From positions 90,298 through 154,297 of the forward strand of contig CBDCWT010000037.1 of NCBI GenBank assembly GCA_965223305.1: 64,000 bases of DNA, in the 5' to 3' direction. The position numbers were made by a program, and so were the translations under genes. The stretch is from CBDCWT01 sp965223305 (GTDB lineage Bacteria > Planctomycetota > Planctomycetia > Pirellulales > Pirellulaceae). The notes below the pieces were generated by a model. The model was given only the letters and a program-made list of their open reading frames with translations. It did not search any database and was not told where the DNA came from. Shown in pieces: positions 43,570-52,391 of this stretch (position 1 is its first letter; each line of letters opens with the position of its first letter).

Positions 43570-45393
43570 ATGGTTGGGCCTGATGCGAGTTTCCAGATCG
43601 AGATGAGACCACTTGCGCAACGACTGCCTCACCTGCTTGTATGGTGGGTGTCTGCCTACGCTGTTGTGGATGCGGACGGCTCGGATCCACCAGCCGTATC
43701 GGACGCAGATTTGCGCTGCAGCGTGAGCGTCATCGGTCACTTTGACGGTACACCGGTCGATTCCCGAACCCTAAAGCGTCCGCTGGAGAATCTTGCGTTG
43801 ATTTGGGACGCGCGGCGGGCGCGTCACACCGCTGCAGCCGAGGTAAGCGAATCGCCAGACGAAAGAGTCGTTACCTTCCGGATTGGACCCGACGGCATTG
43901 AACCTCGAGTGCGCTTGCTGCGCTGTGGACAAACGCTTGAGATCCACAATGCGACACCGGTGGAGCACGCTCCATTGGTCTCCTTTGTCAAGAATCCGCC
44001 TCAGGGGCCGACGCTTCCACTCACTCCGCCGACCGTGTTTCGGCGGCGAGTTGACTTGGCCGAGCGGGGGCCGGTGCCTGTTCGTTGCGCCGTTCACGAT
44101 GCGGACGTCGCATGGCTGATCGTACAAGACCATCCTTTCATGGCAGTCGCCGACCTGCAGGGCCAGCTCCGGATCGAGAATTTGCCAACCGGACGGCAGC
44201 GATTCCGTGTTTGGCATCCGGACTTTGGCAACCACTCTGTCCAGCTACGAGTCAGTGGCACTCCCGCAAAAGTCACCCGAGGCTATATCGAACTGAAGCT
44301 GCGTGAAGGGGTGAACGAGATTCCGCTGACCGTCGTCGTCGGACCCACACTTGAAAACAAGATCAGCGACTACGATCAGCAGATCGAAGGCACTGACCTT
44401 GCGATCCTCATGGTAGGCGTTCCCGGAGGCGAGATTTCGTTTCGCTCGGGCACGTCGTCTGAACGACCCCAAGAAGCGGCGCGGATCCAACGTTTCTCGA
44501 TACCAGCCTTCTGGATCGGAAAGTACGAGCTGCGGTACGAAGAGTATGCGGCATGGGCCGATGACCGCATTGTGAGTAAGCGAAGCGCGATCGCTCGTCG
44601 GGCGAGCATGCCGCTGCACAAACAAACATCCTCCTTCTCCGGCGTGTGGAATGGCCCCCATCAACGTACGAACGATTGGCCCGCCGTCGGCATGACCCAG
44701 TGGTCCGCACGTCGGTACTGCCATTGGCTCAGCATGATGACGGGACGGTTCTACCGCTTGCCCACCGAAGCCGAATGGGAGTTGGCCTGCCGAGGCGGCC
44801 AGCGAGACTCGATTTACCCTTGGGGCGATGACTTTGGACAGATAGACCAGTACGCGGTTCGTTTTGCGGGACCGAAGTTCGCTGACTGCCTGGCTCCCGT
44901 GGGAACGAAACAGCCGAACGGCTACGGGATTCTTGACATGATCGGGAATGTCGAAGAGTGGGTTGTCGACGGGTTTGATCCGCGGCGAGACTACCGCGGG
45001 TCGCAACAGGCGGTCATCTGGCCAGTCAGCGACCACCTGGTCCAGCAATCAGATTCCTTCCGCAAGCGACTCGAAGAATTGGGGGAGCCGTTTATCTCGG
45101 CCTGGGGCGTTGCGAAAGGCGGTTCCCATGCCGAGCGGCGAGATCAGCGGCCCGAGTCATTTTCTATCTCCGCTCGAACCTGCCCGAACTCGGCTTTCAA
45201 CTTGGCAGACCCGGGACCCTTGATGCAAGACAGCGTCGACACGCTCCCTCCACTCCTGGGTGAAGAGAAGGCGATCGGATTCAGGATTGTTCGCCCGGTG
45301 GTCGTACCCGCCCGAGAGCGACAACTTTGGCATTGGGGCGTCTACGACCAACATGATGACCGTTGGCTCGAACTGACGCTGCCGCCCTCTTAA
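43570..45393 (+). CDS. FGE-sulfatase-fold protein fused to an N-terminal cupredoxin-like (methylamine-utilisation type) domain
   Basis: A likely signal peptide begins at the inner ATG 43603 (LPHLLVWWVSAYAV). Residues about 45-270 match the planctomycete cupredoxin-like module (LEIHNATPVEHAPLVSF, PVPVRCAVHDADVAWLIVQDHPFMAV) and a small beta domain. About 275-607 is an FGE/SUMF1 C-type-lectin fold: MVGVPGGE, FWIGKYELRYEEY, YRLPTEAEWELACRGG, YPWGDDF, GYGILDMIGNVEEWV and a C-terminal AKGGSHAERRDQRPESF. The Cys pair of true formylglycine-generating enzymes near that last motif is absent, so catalysis of sulfatase maturation is doubtful. The start at 43570 would be within a repeat end. Confidence 0.8.
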   Translation: MVGPDASFQIEMRPLAQRLPHLLVWWVSAYAVVDADGSDPPAVSDADLRCSVSVIGHFDGTPVDSRTLKRPLENLALIWDARRARHTAAAEVSESPDERVVTFRIGPDGIEPRVRLLRCGQTLEIHNATPVEHAPLVSFVKNPPQGPTLPLTPPTVFRRRVDLAERGPVPVRCAVHDADVAWLIVQDHPFMAVADLQGQLRIENLPTGRQRFRVWHPDFGNHSVQLRVSGTPAKVTRGYIELKLREGVNEIPLTVVVGPTLENKISDYDQQIEGTDLAILMVGVPGGEISFRSGTSSERPQEAARIQRFSIPAFWIGKYELRYEEYAAWADDRIVSKRSAIARRASMPLHKQTSSFSGVWNGPHQRTNDWPAVGMTQWSARRYCHWLSMMTGRFYRLPTEAEWELACRGGQRDSIYPWGDDFGQIDQYAVRFAGPKFADCLAPVGTKQPNGYGILDMIGNVEEWVVDGFDPRRDYRGSQQAVIWPVSDHLVQQSDSFRKRLEELGEPFISAWGVAKGGSHAERRDQRPESFSISARTCPNSAFNLADPGPLMQDSVDTLPPLLGEEKAIGFRIVRPVVVPARERQLWHWGVYDQHDDRWLELTLPPS

Positions 45394-45417
45394 AAGAGCT
45401 CAACGCCCGGACGACAG

Positions 45418-46548
45418 TCAACGCATGATCGTGCCGCGGCGGTTGTACGGTGCCGTCAAATAGGCGCTGGTCGGAGGCGCCACGAGCCGCGGAGTGCCAG
45501 CCTGAGGGTGCCGCCACTCGATCACACGCTGCGTCGGCTGCACCGGGCGCTGCGGCCTGGTAACGACCTGCTGTCGAGAAGCCGCTGGGCTCCGACTGTG
45601 AGAAGCCGAGCGGACCGGGATGCTTCGATCTAACGATTGAATGGCTGCCCCGGCTCGGTCTCGGGTGCGGGCATACCAACCGGTTCGCGATCCGCCGCTC
45701 GCAGGCTCGCGAAGGCGATCGACCTCGACCGAAGGTTCAGCCGCTGCCGGTGACGAGCTTGTCAAGCTGACTGCGGGCGCCGCAGCGACAACGTCCGTCT
45801 TTGGTGAAATAGGTGGGTAGCCCCGCCGAACCCACTCCAGCCAGCTCAGCTGAAGCTCGGAGAGATCCTGGAATCCGTAGTGCTCCCTGGTCGCCTTCGG
45901 CCAGTTGTTCCACTTCATCCCATCGCCGACGTATTCCACAAATTGCCGCTTGCCTCCCTGTGCAATCAGGAACTTAGCCAGCGAGAACCCCTGAGCGTAG
46001 AGAGGCATCACGTCGTGAGGATACTCTTTCATCGCGAACAGCTGATTGAACGCTATTCCGCGAGTAGGCTTGGACCTGAGAAACTCGAGCAACATCTTCT
46101 CCTGCTTGAGCTTTTCGCTGCGGTGCTCAACGGTCGTGCAGGCACCCTCGTCTGCCCAGCGAGGCAGAGGGCGGCCAAAATGGCTGGCGAATACCGTGTG
46201 GGTGATCTCGTGGGGTAGAACGCTGTCCAAAATCCGTTCGCGCGATCCCTGAATCGTCATCGTCCAGCCGAACGGACGCCCCCGGTCGAACATGAAACTC
46301 GTCGCACCGCCAGCCCCCTTATGCGGGCCCACATGGACCGCAATCGGGCATGGTTCTCGCCAATCAGGCAAGGCCTTGCCTAGCCACTCGACGGCCAAGT
46401 CATGGCGGAATCGTTCGGCCGCCTCAGCAACCTCGAGGCTGAGCGCCGGAGTGGGTGCGGTGACGAGAAAGTTCTTAGTCCGGTGGCTAGCACCCAGGGA
46501 CAACAAGCAAAGCAGTACGGTAGCGCTGTGAAGGTAGCGAGCTTCCAT
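45418..46548 (-). CDS. Secreted gluzincin-type metallopeptidase-like protein
   Basis: Signal peptide in the first 20 residues (SATVLLCLLSLGA). HEITH at 113-117 is an HExxH zinc site, and WADEG with Glu134 gives the third ligand of the gluzincin (peptidase MA-like) group. The preceding GWTMTIQGSRERILDSVLP fits the strand before the active-site helix. From about residue 255 to 376 follows a Pro-, Ser- and Arg-rich low-complexity tail that is probably disordered. The gene runs against the FGE-like gene with a 24-base gap. The peptidase target is unknown. Confidence 0.75.
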   Translation of the reverse strand: MEARYLHSATVLLCLLSLGASHRTKNFLVTAPTPALSLEVAEAAERFRHDLAVEWLGKALPDWREPCPIAVHVGPHKGAGGATSFMFDRGRPFGWTMTIQGSRERILDSVLPHEITHTVFASHFGRPLPRWADEGACTTVEHRSEKLKQEKMLLEFLRSKPTRGIAFNQLFAMKEYPHDVMPLYAQGFSLAKFLIAQGGKRQFVEYVGDGMKWNNWPKATREHYGFQDLSELQLSWLEWVRRGYPPISPKTDVVAAAPAVSLTSSSPAAAEPSVEVDRLREPASGGSRTGWYARTRDRAGAAIQSLDRSIPVRSASHSRSPAASRQQVVTRPQRPVQPTQRVIEWRHPQAGTPRLVAPPTSAYLTAPYNRRGTIMR

Positions 46549-46904
46549 GCTCTACGTCACTCCATTGACGAGGTGGGATCGTTGCGCCGCATCCTGCGGC
46601 AACGGGAAAGGCCAGGGTGCAAATCCCTTGCCGATCGTCATCTAAATCCGCCGAACCAGGTTGGTGGCAGCCGGAAGAAGAGAAATCGAGCGGGTTTCGG
46701 CCTGTCAAAACGGATCTCTCAAACGAGCTTGACGGCGGAGCGGGTGGGTAATTGCGCCTGGCGGGCTGTAACTTCTACAAAGAGTACTGGATTTCAGACT
46801 GGGAGAGCTAGGCCGCTTTTTAGGACGGAGCGCCAGCTGTGGACGTTGTGCCGGCTGCGTGCTTGGAAACCCCGAGGCGTCAGTTTTGATGTTGCGCGTT
46901 TGGC
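46549..46904. other. Intergenic region, no gene recognised
   Basis: No gene with family support on either strand. It contains the promoter side of the metallopeptidase gene. A GC-rich stretch with gcatcctgcggcaacggg could fold, but I see no known RNA. Confidence 0.4.
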
Positions 46905-47125
46905 TTAATCGGAAGCGCGAAGCGCAAGTTTTGAAGTTGCGATTTCGGCCACAATCGGAACCCGAAGCGTAAGCGAGGGAACAACTTGCGATAGTACATC
47001 AACTCCCCCTCGCTGACGCTCTTTGACGTTGCACTCTTGGCCCCAATCGGAACCCGAAGCGTAAGCGAGGGATTGACTTGCGTTGGTACACCAACTCCCC
47101 CTCGCTGACGCTTCGGGTTCCGAAA
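46905..47125. repeat. Pair of palindromic 'cgaagcgtaagcgaggg' repeats
   Basis: The clearest unit is 47048-47122. The left arm at 47048-47071 (cggaacccgaagcgtaagcg onward) pairs with the right arm at 47099-47122 in 23 of 24 positions, with an inner gttgg-taca-ccaac hairpin. A second, less perfect unit lies just left at about 46955-47035. The family is the same as at 17.9-18.2 kb. Confidence 0.85.
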
Positions 47126-47201
47126 AACGCAGCGAATCGCTGGCCTGGCCCTGCCGGAGGGCAGAAGGCACAAGTACGCGAGCGTCGATGCTAGCGAAGG
47201 G

Positions 47202-47591
47202 TCAGCCCTCTTTCAGCAACTTCGCCAACAGTGCATCGTTGCCGGCAGGAAACGGATATCGCGCCAGCTCTCCGCGGCGGACCCACTGAAAAGGGGCTTT
47301 GGGTGCGACGACCTGCGATGTCGGCCGGCAGGCAAAGAACTGGAGCTGCACCACACCGTGCTCGTATTCGTGCAGCTGCTTTTGCTCGACTAATTCGCCG
47401 ATCACCTCGACACGAATCCCAGTCTCCTCCCAACACTCACGGACCGCTGCCTGACTGGCAGTCTCGCCAGGTTCGATGCGACCTCCGGGAAACTCCCAAT
47501 AGCCCTCCAGCGGCTTGCCGGGCGGACGCCGCCCGATCAGGAAAAGGTCACTCTCCGCGACGATGGCGATCGCCACTTCAGCTGCAGCCAC
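47202..47591 (-). CDS. Nudix hydrolase, MutT-like
   Basis: 129 residues with a full Nudix box GGRIEPGETASQAAVRECWEETG, matching GX5EX7REUXEEXGU. The approach EGYWEFPGG and the C-terminal PFQWVRRGELARYPFPAGN agree with MutT (8-oxo-dGTP diphosphatase) type members, which end with a W/P-rich segment. It probably cleans oxidised nucleotides in the cytoplasm, but related members act on other NDP-X substrates. It lies 41 bases after the fabI gene on the same strand. Confidence 0.88.
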   Translation of the reverse strand: MAAAEVAIAIVAESDLFLIGRRPPGKPLEGYWEFPGGRIEPGETASQAAVRECWEETGIRVEVIGELVEQKQLHEYEHGVVQLQFFACRPTSQVVAPKAPFQWVRRGELARYPFPAGNDALLAKLLKEG

Positions 47592-47632
47592 AGAGCACGC
47601 CCTCCAATCCGGGTCGGTCGCCTCGTCTCGCC

Positions 47633-48454
47633 TTACTCGCTGGGAATCTTGTCTAGTAGCCGTCCGGGCGAGCCCATGACATTGTAGCCGCCATCGACAT
47701 GCAGCAACTCGGCGGTGATCCCGTTCGAAAGCTCGGACAGCATGAACGCGCCGACGCGCCCCACCTCTTGGTGGGTGATGTTGCGAGCCAACGGCGCCAT
47801 GTTCTCGTACAGCGCCTCCATGCCTTTCGCTCCAACCGCTGAGCTGGCGAGAGTCTTCAGCGGTCCCGCACTAATCGCGTTGACGCGCACTCCTCGCGGG
47901 CCTAGATCGTGCGCCAAGTAGCGCACCGCAGCATCTAACGCCGCCTTGCAGATACCCATCACGTTGTATCCTGGAACGCAGCGTTCGCCGCCCAAGTAGG
48001 TCAGTGTGACAATTGACGACGACTCGCTCATCAGCTCTTTGACCGCGTTGGCAACGGCCAACAGACTATAGGCGCTGATCTCCATCGCCAGCTTGAAACC
48101 ATCCCGGCTGGTTTCGATCGTATCACGCCTGAGATCCTCGAGCGTGGCAAAGGCGATCGAATGGAGCACGAAGTCGAGCTTTCCAAACTCCTCTGCGGCG
48201 CGCTGGGCGACGGCTTGGATGTCCGCATCTTGCTGGACGTCCATGGGTACCAAGAACCGCGCGCCCTCATATTGGTCTGTCAGCTTGGCGACCCGACGCC
48301 GGTTCTTCTGCCGTTGATCGTCCGGTTTGTCGGGTAAATGGCTGAATCCGCATTGCCCCCCCTGAGCCAGCACCTCTTGTGCGATCGACCAGGCGATCGA
48401 TCGGTCGTTGGCCACACCCAAAATCAAACCGCACTTGCCGTCAAAGTTCCCCAT
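47633..48454 (-). CDS. fabI: Enoyl-[acyl-carrier-protein] reductase FabI
   Basis: 273 residues with every FabI mark: GLILGVANDRSIAWSIA (nucleotide site of the divergent SDR type), LDFVLHSIAFA, LTYLGGE with Tyr153, and YNVMGICK giving Tyr163 and Lys170 in the Y-x6-K spacing of FabI (Y156/K163 in E. coli). VRVNAISAGPLKTLAS carries the substrate-loop start. The reaction is NADH-dependent reduction of the trans-2-enoyl-ACP double bond, the last step of each fatty-acid elongation round, in the cytoplasm. It is followed by a Nudix gene on the same strand. Essential housekeeping gene. Confidence 0.95.
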   Translation of the reverse strand: MGNFDGKCGLILGVANDRSIAWSIAQEVLAQGGQCGFSHLPDKPDDQRQKNRRRVAKLTDQYEGARFLVPMDVQQDADIQAVAQRAAEEFGKLDFVLHSIAFATLEDLRRDTIETSRDGFKLAMEISAYSLLAVANAVKELMSESSSIVTLTYLGGERCVPGYNVMGICKAALDAAVRYLAHDLGPRGVRVNAISAGPLKTLASSAVGAKGMEALYENMAPLARNITHQEVGRVGAFMLSELSNGITAELLHVDGGYNVMGSPGRLLDKIPSE

Positions 48455-48559
48455 ATAACTATCGCTCCCTTCGGATGGCAGCTAAATCAAGCGTCCCATG
48501 AACCTCGCTCGAACAGTCTAGCCCTGATCCCCACCGACCAATAGGAGGTCGTGCAGCTT

Positions 48560-48765
48560 TTACGACTTCATGCTAGTCCACCAAACTCTGGCGAGTTCGG
48601 CTACGACTCTGGCGAGTTCGGCTACGCTCCAAATCAGCCGCTGGGCGTTAGCCCACGGTTTCCCCAACGAAACCGGCGCGTAGCGTCCGGGGAGGGTTTC
48701 CCCCTCTCTGGCCCTTCGGGCCGACTCTCCCCAAGGGGAGAGTGAGGAAAGACGAGATCACGCAC
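48560..48765 (+). repeat. Mosaic intergenic repeat
   Basis: gtccaccaaactctggcgagttcggctac is doubled, then cagccgctgggcgttagcccacgg, then gcgtagcgtccggggagggtt and the stems ggcccttcgggcc and tctccccaaggggaga. It lies between fabI and the regulator gene, which are divergently transcribed. Confidence 0.8.
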
Positions 48766-48871
48766 CAACTTAAGCGACTCGGCAGAGATTGGAGTTGATC
48801 CACCCCGCGCTCTCCCAACCAAAACCGCCAGGCCCCTCGGAAGCGGTGAGCATGTAATCGTTTTGATGTCG

Positions 48872-48901
48872 TTTACAACCGACCGTCTCGTTTGATATGA
48901 T
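48872..48901 (+). promoter_or_regulatory. Possible sigma-70 promoter of the GAF-AAA regulator gene
   Basis: TTTACA (48872-48877) and TATGAT (48896-48901) are separated by 18 bases and each differs from consensus at one position. They lie about 120 bases before the ATG at 49021. The match is by eye only. Confidence 0.35.
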
Positions 48902-49020
48902 GACATACCCGACCGGAATGTCGTACAAATGACACTACGGAGCCGCTCAGCGTGTAAAACGGCGATCGCCTCTGATATCGGATTGTGGACACAGGCCCGA
49001 GCTACGGAGACTGTGGCAAA

Positions 49021-50901
49021 ATGACCATCGCCTCGACCGAAGAGCAGCTAGCCGGTCAGTTGCTGAGCTCTGCGGCAACGGCCGCTGACGAAGAGGAGTT
49101 CTTGGCCCACGCTTTTCGGGCCATCGCGGATCTGCGGGATTGCCGGGGGCTGGAGCTGGTCCGTTGTGAAGCGGGGCTCTGGGTAACTCGTCAGGGAGAA
49201 TCGCCTACAGCACCTCAGGAAATCTTGGCCGACGCGCTGGATCGCGAGGCCCTCGCGGTGGCCGAGCAGTGGTTTGCTGTGCCGTTGGCGCCGGGCTCGA
49301 GCGGCAATGAGTTGCTGGCCGGCAAGATCGAGGCAGGTGATCCCAACTGGCTCGTCGGGACCGCAGCCATCCTAGCTCCCGCATTGCGAATCGTCCGCGA
49401 GCGCCAACGGGTCGGCAGCCGCGTGGGGCGAATGGAGGCGATCCTGCAGATCGCAGCCCATTGGAACCAGACGCACCAAATGGAAGAGCTGCTGCAGGAC
49501 ATGGCGGAGGCTTCGACACGACTGCTGGCTGCCGAGCGGGCAAGTATCTTTCTCTGGGATGAGCAAGGCAAGACGCTCGTGGGAAGGCCGGCCCTCGGTG
49601 TGGAAGGCGATGAACTCCGCATACCTGATGACGCGGGGATTGTCGGCCAGGTCGTGCAGAGTGGAATGCCGCGGCGGGTCGGCAGCGAGGGTGGGCAACA
49701 GGAGATATTCCGGACAGTCGACAAGAAGCTAGGTTTCGCCACTCAGTCGCTACTCTGTGTGCCGCTGAAATCGGGCAGCGGCGAGATTCTGGGAGCCTTC
49801 GAGCTGATCAACAAAATCGCTGGCGACTTCACAGCGGAGGATGAAGAAGCGTTGATCGAGTTGGCAGAGCATGCGTCAACAGCCCTTGAGAACATGCAGC
49901 AGCGTGTTCAGTTGCTGCGGTTACGTGACCATATGGTGGACGAGGCCGCGCAAGGAGCTAGGCTACTGGGCCAGTGCGCGGCGGTCGAGGGACTTCGCTC
50001 AACCATCGAGCGAGTCGCCGATACCGACCTCGCCGTCCTGGTGCTGGGCGAGAATGGAACCGGCAAGGAAGTTGTCGCACGTCGAGTCCACTATTTGAGC
50101 GAGCGACGAAACGAACCCATGGTGGCCGTCAATTGTGCGGCGCTTCCCGAAAACCTGCTGGAAAGCGAACTGTTCGGCCACGAGCAAGGTGCGTTTACCG
50201 ACGCTCGCGAAGCGCGAGCCGGCAAGTTCGAGTTGGCTGCCGGTGGAACGCTGTTTCTGGATGAGATCGGCGAGATGAGTTTGGGGGGGCAGGCCAAACT
50301 ACTACGTGTGCTCGAAGACAAGACCGTCGTCCGTGTAGGTGGTTCTGTCTCGATCCACACGGACGCTCGCGTCATCGCCGCCACCAATCAAGACCTCACC
50401 CAGATGGTACGCGACAAGAAGTTCCGGGAAGACTTGTATTATCGACTGAATGTCGTCACGCTCGAAATCCCACCACTCCGCAGCCGAGGCAAGGACGTAC
50501 TGCTGTTGGCCAAGCACTTCCTGGATGACTTCTCGGCCAAAGCCGGTCGCAAACCGCTCAAACTGACCGCGGCCGCCAAGCGGCGGCTGCGCAGTCATAG
50601 CTGGCCTGGCAACGTTCGCGAGCTTCGGAATCTGATGGAACGACTGGCGTACCTCGCTACCGGCACCAAGATCGACGCCGACGATTTGGCGTTTATCCTG
50701 CCGCCACATGAAGGAAGCGATTCGGTGTTCGCAATGGATAAGACGCTGGCCGATGCAACCAAAGGTTTTCAGATACGTTACATCCGCAAGCAGATCGAAC
50801 AGTCGGGCCAGAACATGACCGACGCCGCGGCGCGACTAGGTCTGCATCGATCCAATCTCTACCGTAAGATGCGGCAGCTTGGCATGGAGGAGGAACAATA
50901 G
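49021..50901 (+). CDS. GAF-AAA+-Fis transcription activator (sigma-54 EBP type) with variant GAFTDA loop
   Basis: From the ATG at 49021 the protein has 626 residues (a GTG at 48985 is also in frame). A GAF domain occupies about 135-300 (ERASIFLWDE to LCVPLKSG). The AAA+ core has Walker A GENGTGKE (343), the sigma-54 loop as GAFTDA at 390-395, Walker B TLFLDEIGEM, and the R-finger region RVGG...DARVIAATNQDL. The Fis-type helix-turn-helix is at the end (TDAAARLGLHRSNLYRKMRQLG). No receiver domain is present. The canonical loop is GAFTGA; here Asp replaces the fifth residue. It probably activates target promoters in response to a small molecule. It stands alone, so the targets are unknown. Confidence 0.9.
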   Translation: MTIASTEEQLAGQLLSSAATAADEEEFLAHAFRAIADLRDCRGLELVRCEAGLWVTRQGESPTAPQEILADALDREALAVAEQWFAVPLAPGSSGNELLAGKIEAGDPNWLVGTAAILAPALRIVRERQRVGSRVGRMEAILQIAAHWNQTHQMEELLQDMAEASTRLLAAERASIFLWDEQGKTLVGRPALGVEGDELRIPDDAGIVGQVVQSGMPRRVGSEGGQQEIFRTVDKKLGFATQSLLCVPLKSGSGEILGAFELINKIAGDFTAEDEEALIELAEHASTALENMQQRVQLLRLRDHMVDEAAQGARLLGQCAAVEGLRSTIERVADTDLAVLVLGENGTGKEVVARRVHYLSERRNEPMVAVNCAALPENLLESELFGHEQGAFTDAREARAGKFELAAGGTLFLDEIGEMSLGGQAKLLRVLEDKTVVRVGGSVSIHTDARVIAATNQDLTQMVRDKKFREDLYYRLNVVTLEIPPLRSRGKDVLLLAKHFLDDFSAKAGRKPLKLTAAAKRRLRSHSWPGNVRELRNLMERLAYLATGTKIDADDLAFILPPHEGSDSVFAMDKTLADATKGFQIRYIRKQIEQSGQNMTDAAARLGLHRSNLYRKMRQLGMEEEQ

Positions 50902-50925
50902 CTGCCCGCCGTCGTCCCTATCCAG

Positions 50926-51303
50926 TTACTGCACGATGAACTTGCAGCCGACATCGAAGTAGTATCCCACCGGCCGGCAACGCAGCACCTCTCCCACCAC
51001 TTCGAAGGCGTCCCCCGACGGAGTCGGCAGTTGCAGCAGCAGGTACTCGGCGCTCACCGGATCCTGACACACGAGTCCGATACCGGTCTCAGAGATGTCT
51101 CGAGTTACGGAACGAGTCCGATAGCCGAGCGGCTGCAGAGAATCGTCCAGCGGTTGGATGTTAACCGGTAGAGTGACTTTCATCCGCGGCTCGGCACGGC
51201 GATCGGGGCCATCTAAGAAATACTCGCGAGCTAAGCGATTAACAAAGGACTTTAGCTCGCGAAGCGGGCCGATCTGTGGCGCTGTAGTGGAATTGGTTGA
51301 CAT
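50926..51303 (-). CDS. PilZ-domain protein
   Basis: About 125 residues from the ATG at 51303, which has GGAGAG nine bases ahead; the frame opens earlier to 51357 without such a site. RRAEPRMKVTLPV carries the RxxxR c-di-GMP-binding arginines and SVTRDISETGIGL the D/NxSxxG motif. The rest is the PilZ six-stranded barrel, with V.CRPVGYYFDVGCKF at the end. It likely binds c-di-GMP and modulates a partner protein. It converges on the regulator gene with a 24-base gap. No partner is adjacent. Confidence 0.85.
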   Translation of the reverse strand: MSTNSTTAPQIGPLRELKSFVNRLAREYFLDGPDRRAEPRMKVTLPVNIQPLDDSLQPLGYRTRSVTRDISETGIGLVCQDPVSAEYLLLQLPTPSGDAFEVVGEVLRCRPVGYYFDVGCKFIVQ

Positions 51304-51538
51304 GGTCTTCTCTCCTACCCCCCTGGCGCTTGGTATGTAGAGCAGCACCCATCTCAAGTATGGGTTACCGTTTGGGGGGCTGCGGCCAAGATTGCAGAAT
51401 TGTCAATTTTCCGCGCGCCTGGCAGCCTGTTGATTTTCCCGACGGGCCGCCGCATTACAGGGATGTGATGCCAAATCAGCGACGTAAGTCGTTGATTCGC
51501 GAGCTCGAAGAACTTCTGTTCTGAGCTTGGTGAGGTTT

Positions 51539-51563
51539 GAAAAACGCCAAGATGGCGTTTTTC
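51539..51563. terminator. Perfect hairpin, probable intrinsic terminator
   Basis: The arms gaaaaacgcca and tggcgtttttc (11 bp, 3-base loop) pair perfectly, with A/T runs at the base on both strands, so it could stop transcription in either direction. Confidence 0.6.
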
Positions 51564-51682
51564 AACAGGCAGCTAGACGCGACGCGCGGTGGGCTGGTCG
51601 GTCGCTACGCTTCGTTTGGGACCGAGCGTCTCGGGCGGGTGAGCCAAAGGACGCCTTTTCGCCAGCGTTAGCTCATGGAACC

Positions 51683-51961
51683 TCAGGAATCGAAAAGACC
51701 GGTGGAAGCAGTGAGGGCAGCGATAGGCGAGGAGGCCGAACGCAAGTAAGGGTAGATGGCACAAGCGAATCCGATCCCGAACCACTTGAACATGGCTACA
51801 CCAATTACAATTCCGGCCGAACATGACGTGCCCACGTTGTGAACTAGAACACCAACCAGCGCGAACTCTATCAAATAGTAAGTTAACAGAAAATATAGAC
51901 AAGGTTGCTTTTCAAGAACGCTCTCCGGCGGCACACCCCCCGTTCGGGTGGTAATGACCAC
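51683..51961 (-). CDS. Possible small membrane protein (92 aa)
   Basis: Two hydrophobic segments (about residues 21-44, LYFLLTYYLIEFALVGVL, and 51-72, GIVIGVAMFKWFGIGFACAI) with a polar N-terminus. No family is recognised and no ribosome site is evident. The local base composition is more AT-rich than its surroundings. It precedes the hairpin at 51539 on the minus strand, which would end its transcript. It may be a chance frame. Confidence 0.35.
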   Translation of the reverse strand: MVITTRTGGVPPESVLEKQPCLYFLLTYYLIEFALVGVLVHNVGTSCSAGIVIGVAMFKWFGIGFACAIYPYLRSASSPIAALTASTGLFDS

Positions 51962-52044
51962 GTGCCTAGAGCCTTAAATTGTTGTGTTCTCATAGGTTAG
52001 GCACTGAACGGCGTCCTCCAAAGCGAATCGTCGAGGGAACTGCT

Positions 52045-52140
52045 GAGCCGGCGGGTAACCCGTAGGGTGAAAGAGAGACTCTCTGTCCCGCCCCTGATGC
52101 GGCGCGCAGGTCGACATTTCTTGACCTCCGAGGGGCGCCG
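52045..52140. other. Cluster of short hairpins in the leader region of the PEP-CTERM gene
   Basis: Three compact inverted repeats follow in under 100 bases: cgggt-a-acccg (52052-52062), agagag-a-ctctct (52072-52084), and a nested pair cgcccct...aggggcg (52089-52095 with 52131-52137) enclosing aggtc...gacct (52108-52112 with 52123-52127). No known riboswitch or RNA family was recognised. The rest of 51564-52391 shows nothing else beyond the possible small membrane protein. Confidence 0.35.
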
Positions 52141-52391
52141 ATCCACAAGTCGTCTTCGATCTTCACCCTGCTGTCGGGCCGTGCCCTCGGCCAACGCTGG
52201 CCTGCGGCTTTGCCGTGGCCTCCGTATCTGCTTCGAAGCGGCCTCGAATCACGGTTCGATTTTGTTTTTTCGGCACGACCTGGGTGAGCCGCGTGAGCAA
52301 AGCTTTTAGTGGGGCATGATGCCGTTTTCGACACCTTGAACAGATAGCCGTGCCAGGGAGGTCGTGGCTCCCCCGACTGGAGGGGGCACCG

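Noticed and set aside
46555..46760. Possible structured RNA (a gcatcctgcggcaacggg hairpin and an accaggttggtggcagccgg stretch) similar at first sight to SRP RNA
   Set aside because: The conserved ggtcagg...ggaa...agcagcc core of SRP RNA is not present.
46880..47173. Overlapping short frames on the minus strand with RQRGGV and SLTLRV strings
   Set aside because: They are translations of the palindromic repeat family; no independent gene support.
51468..51524. An 18-codon frame MPNQRRKSLIRELEELLF ahead of the hairpin at 51539
   Set aside because: It is compact and followed by a terminator-like hairpin, but has no ribosome site or homology that I can support, so it is not listed as a gene.
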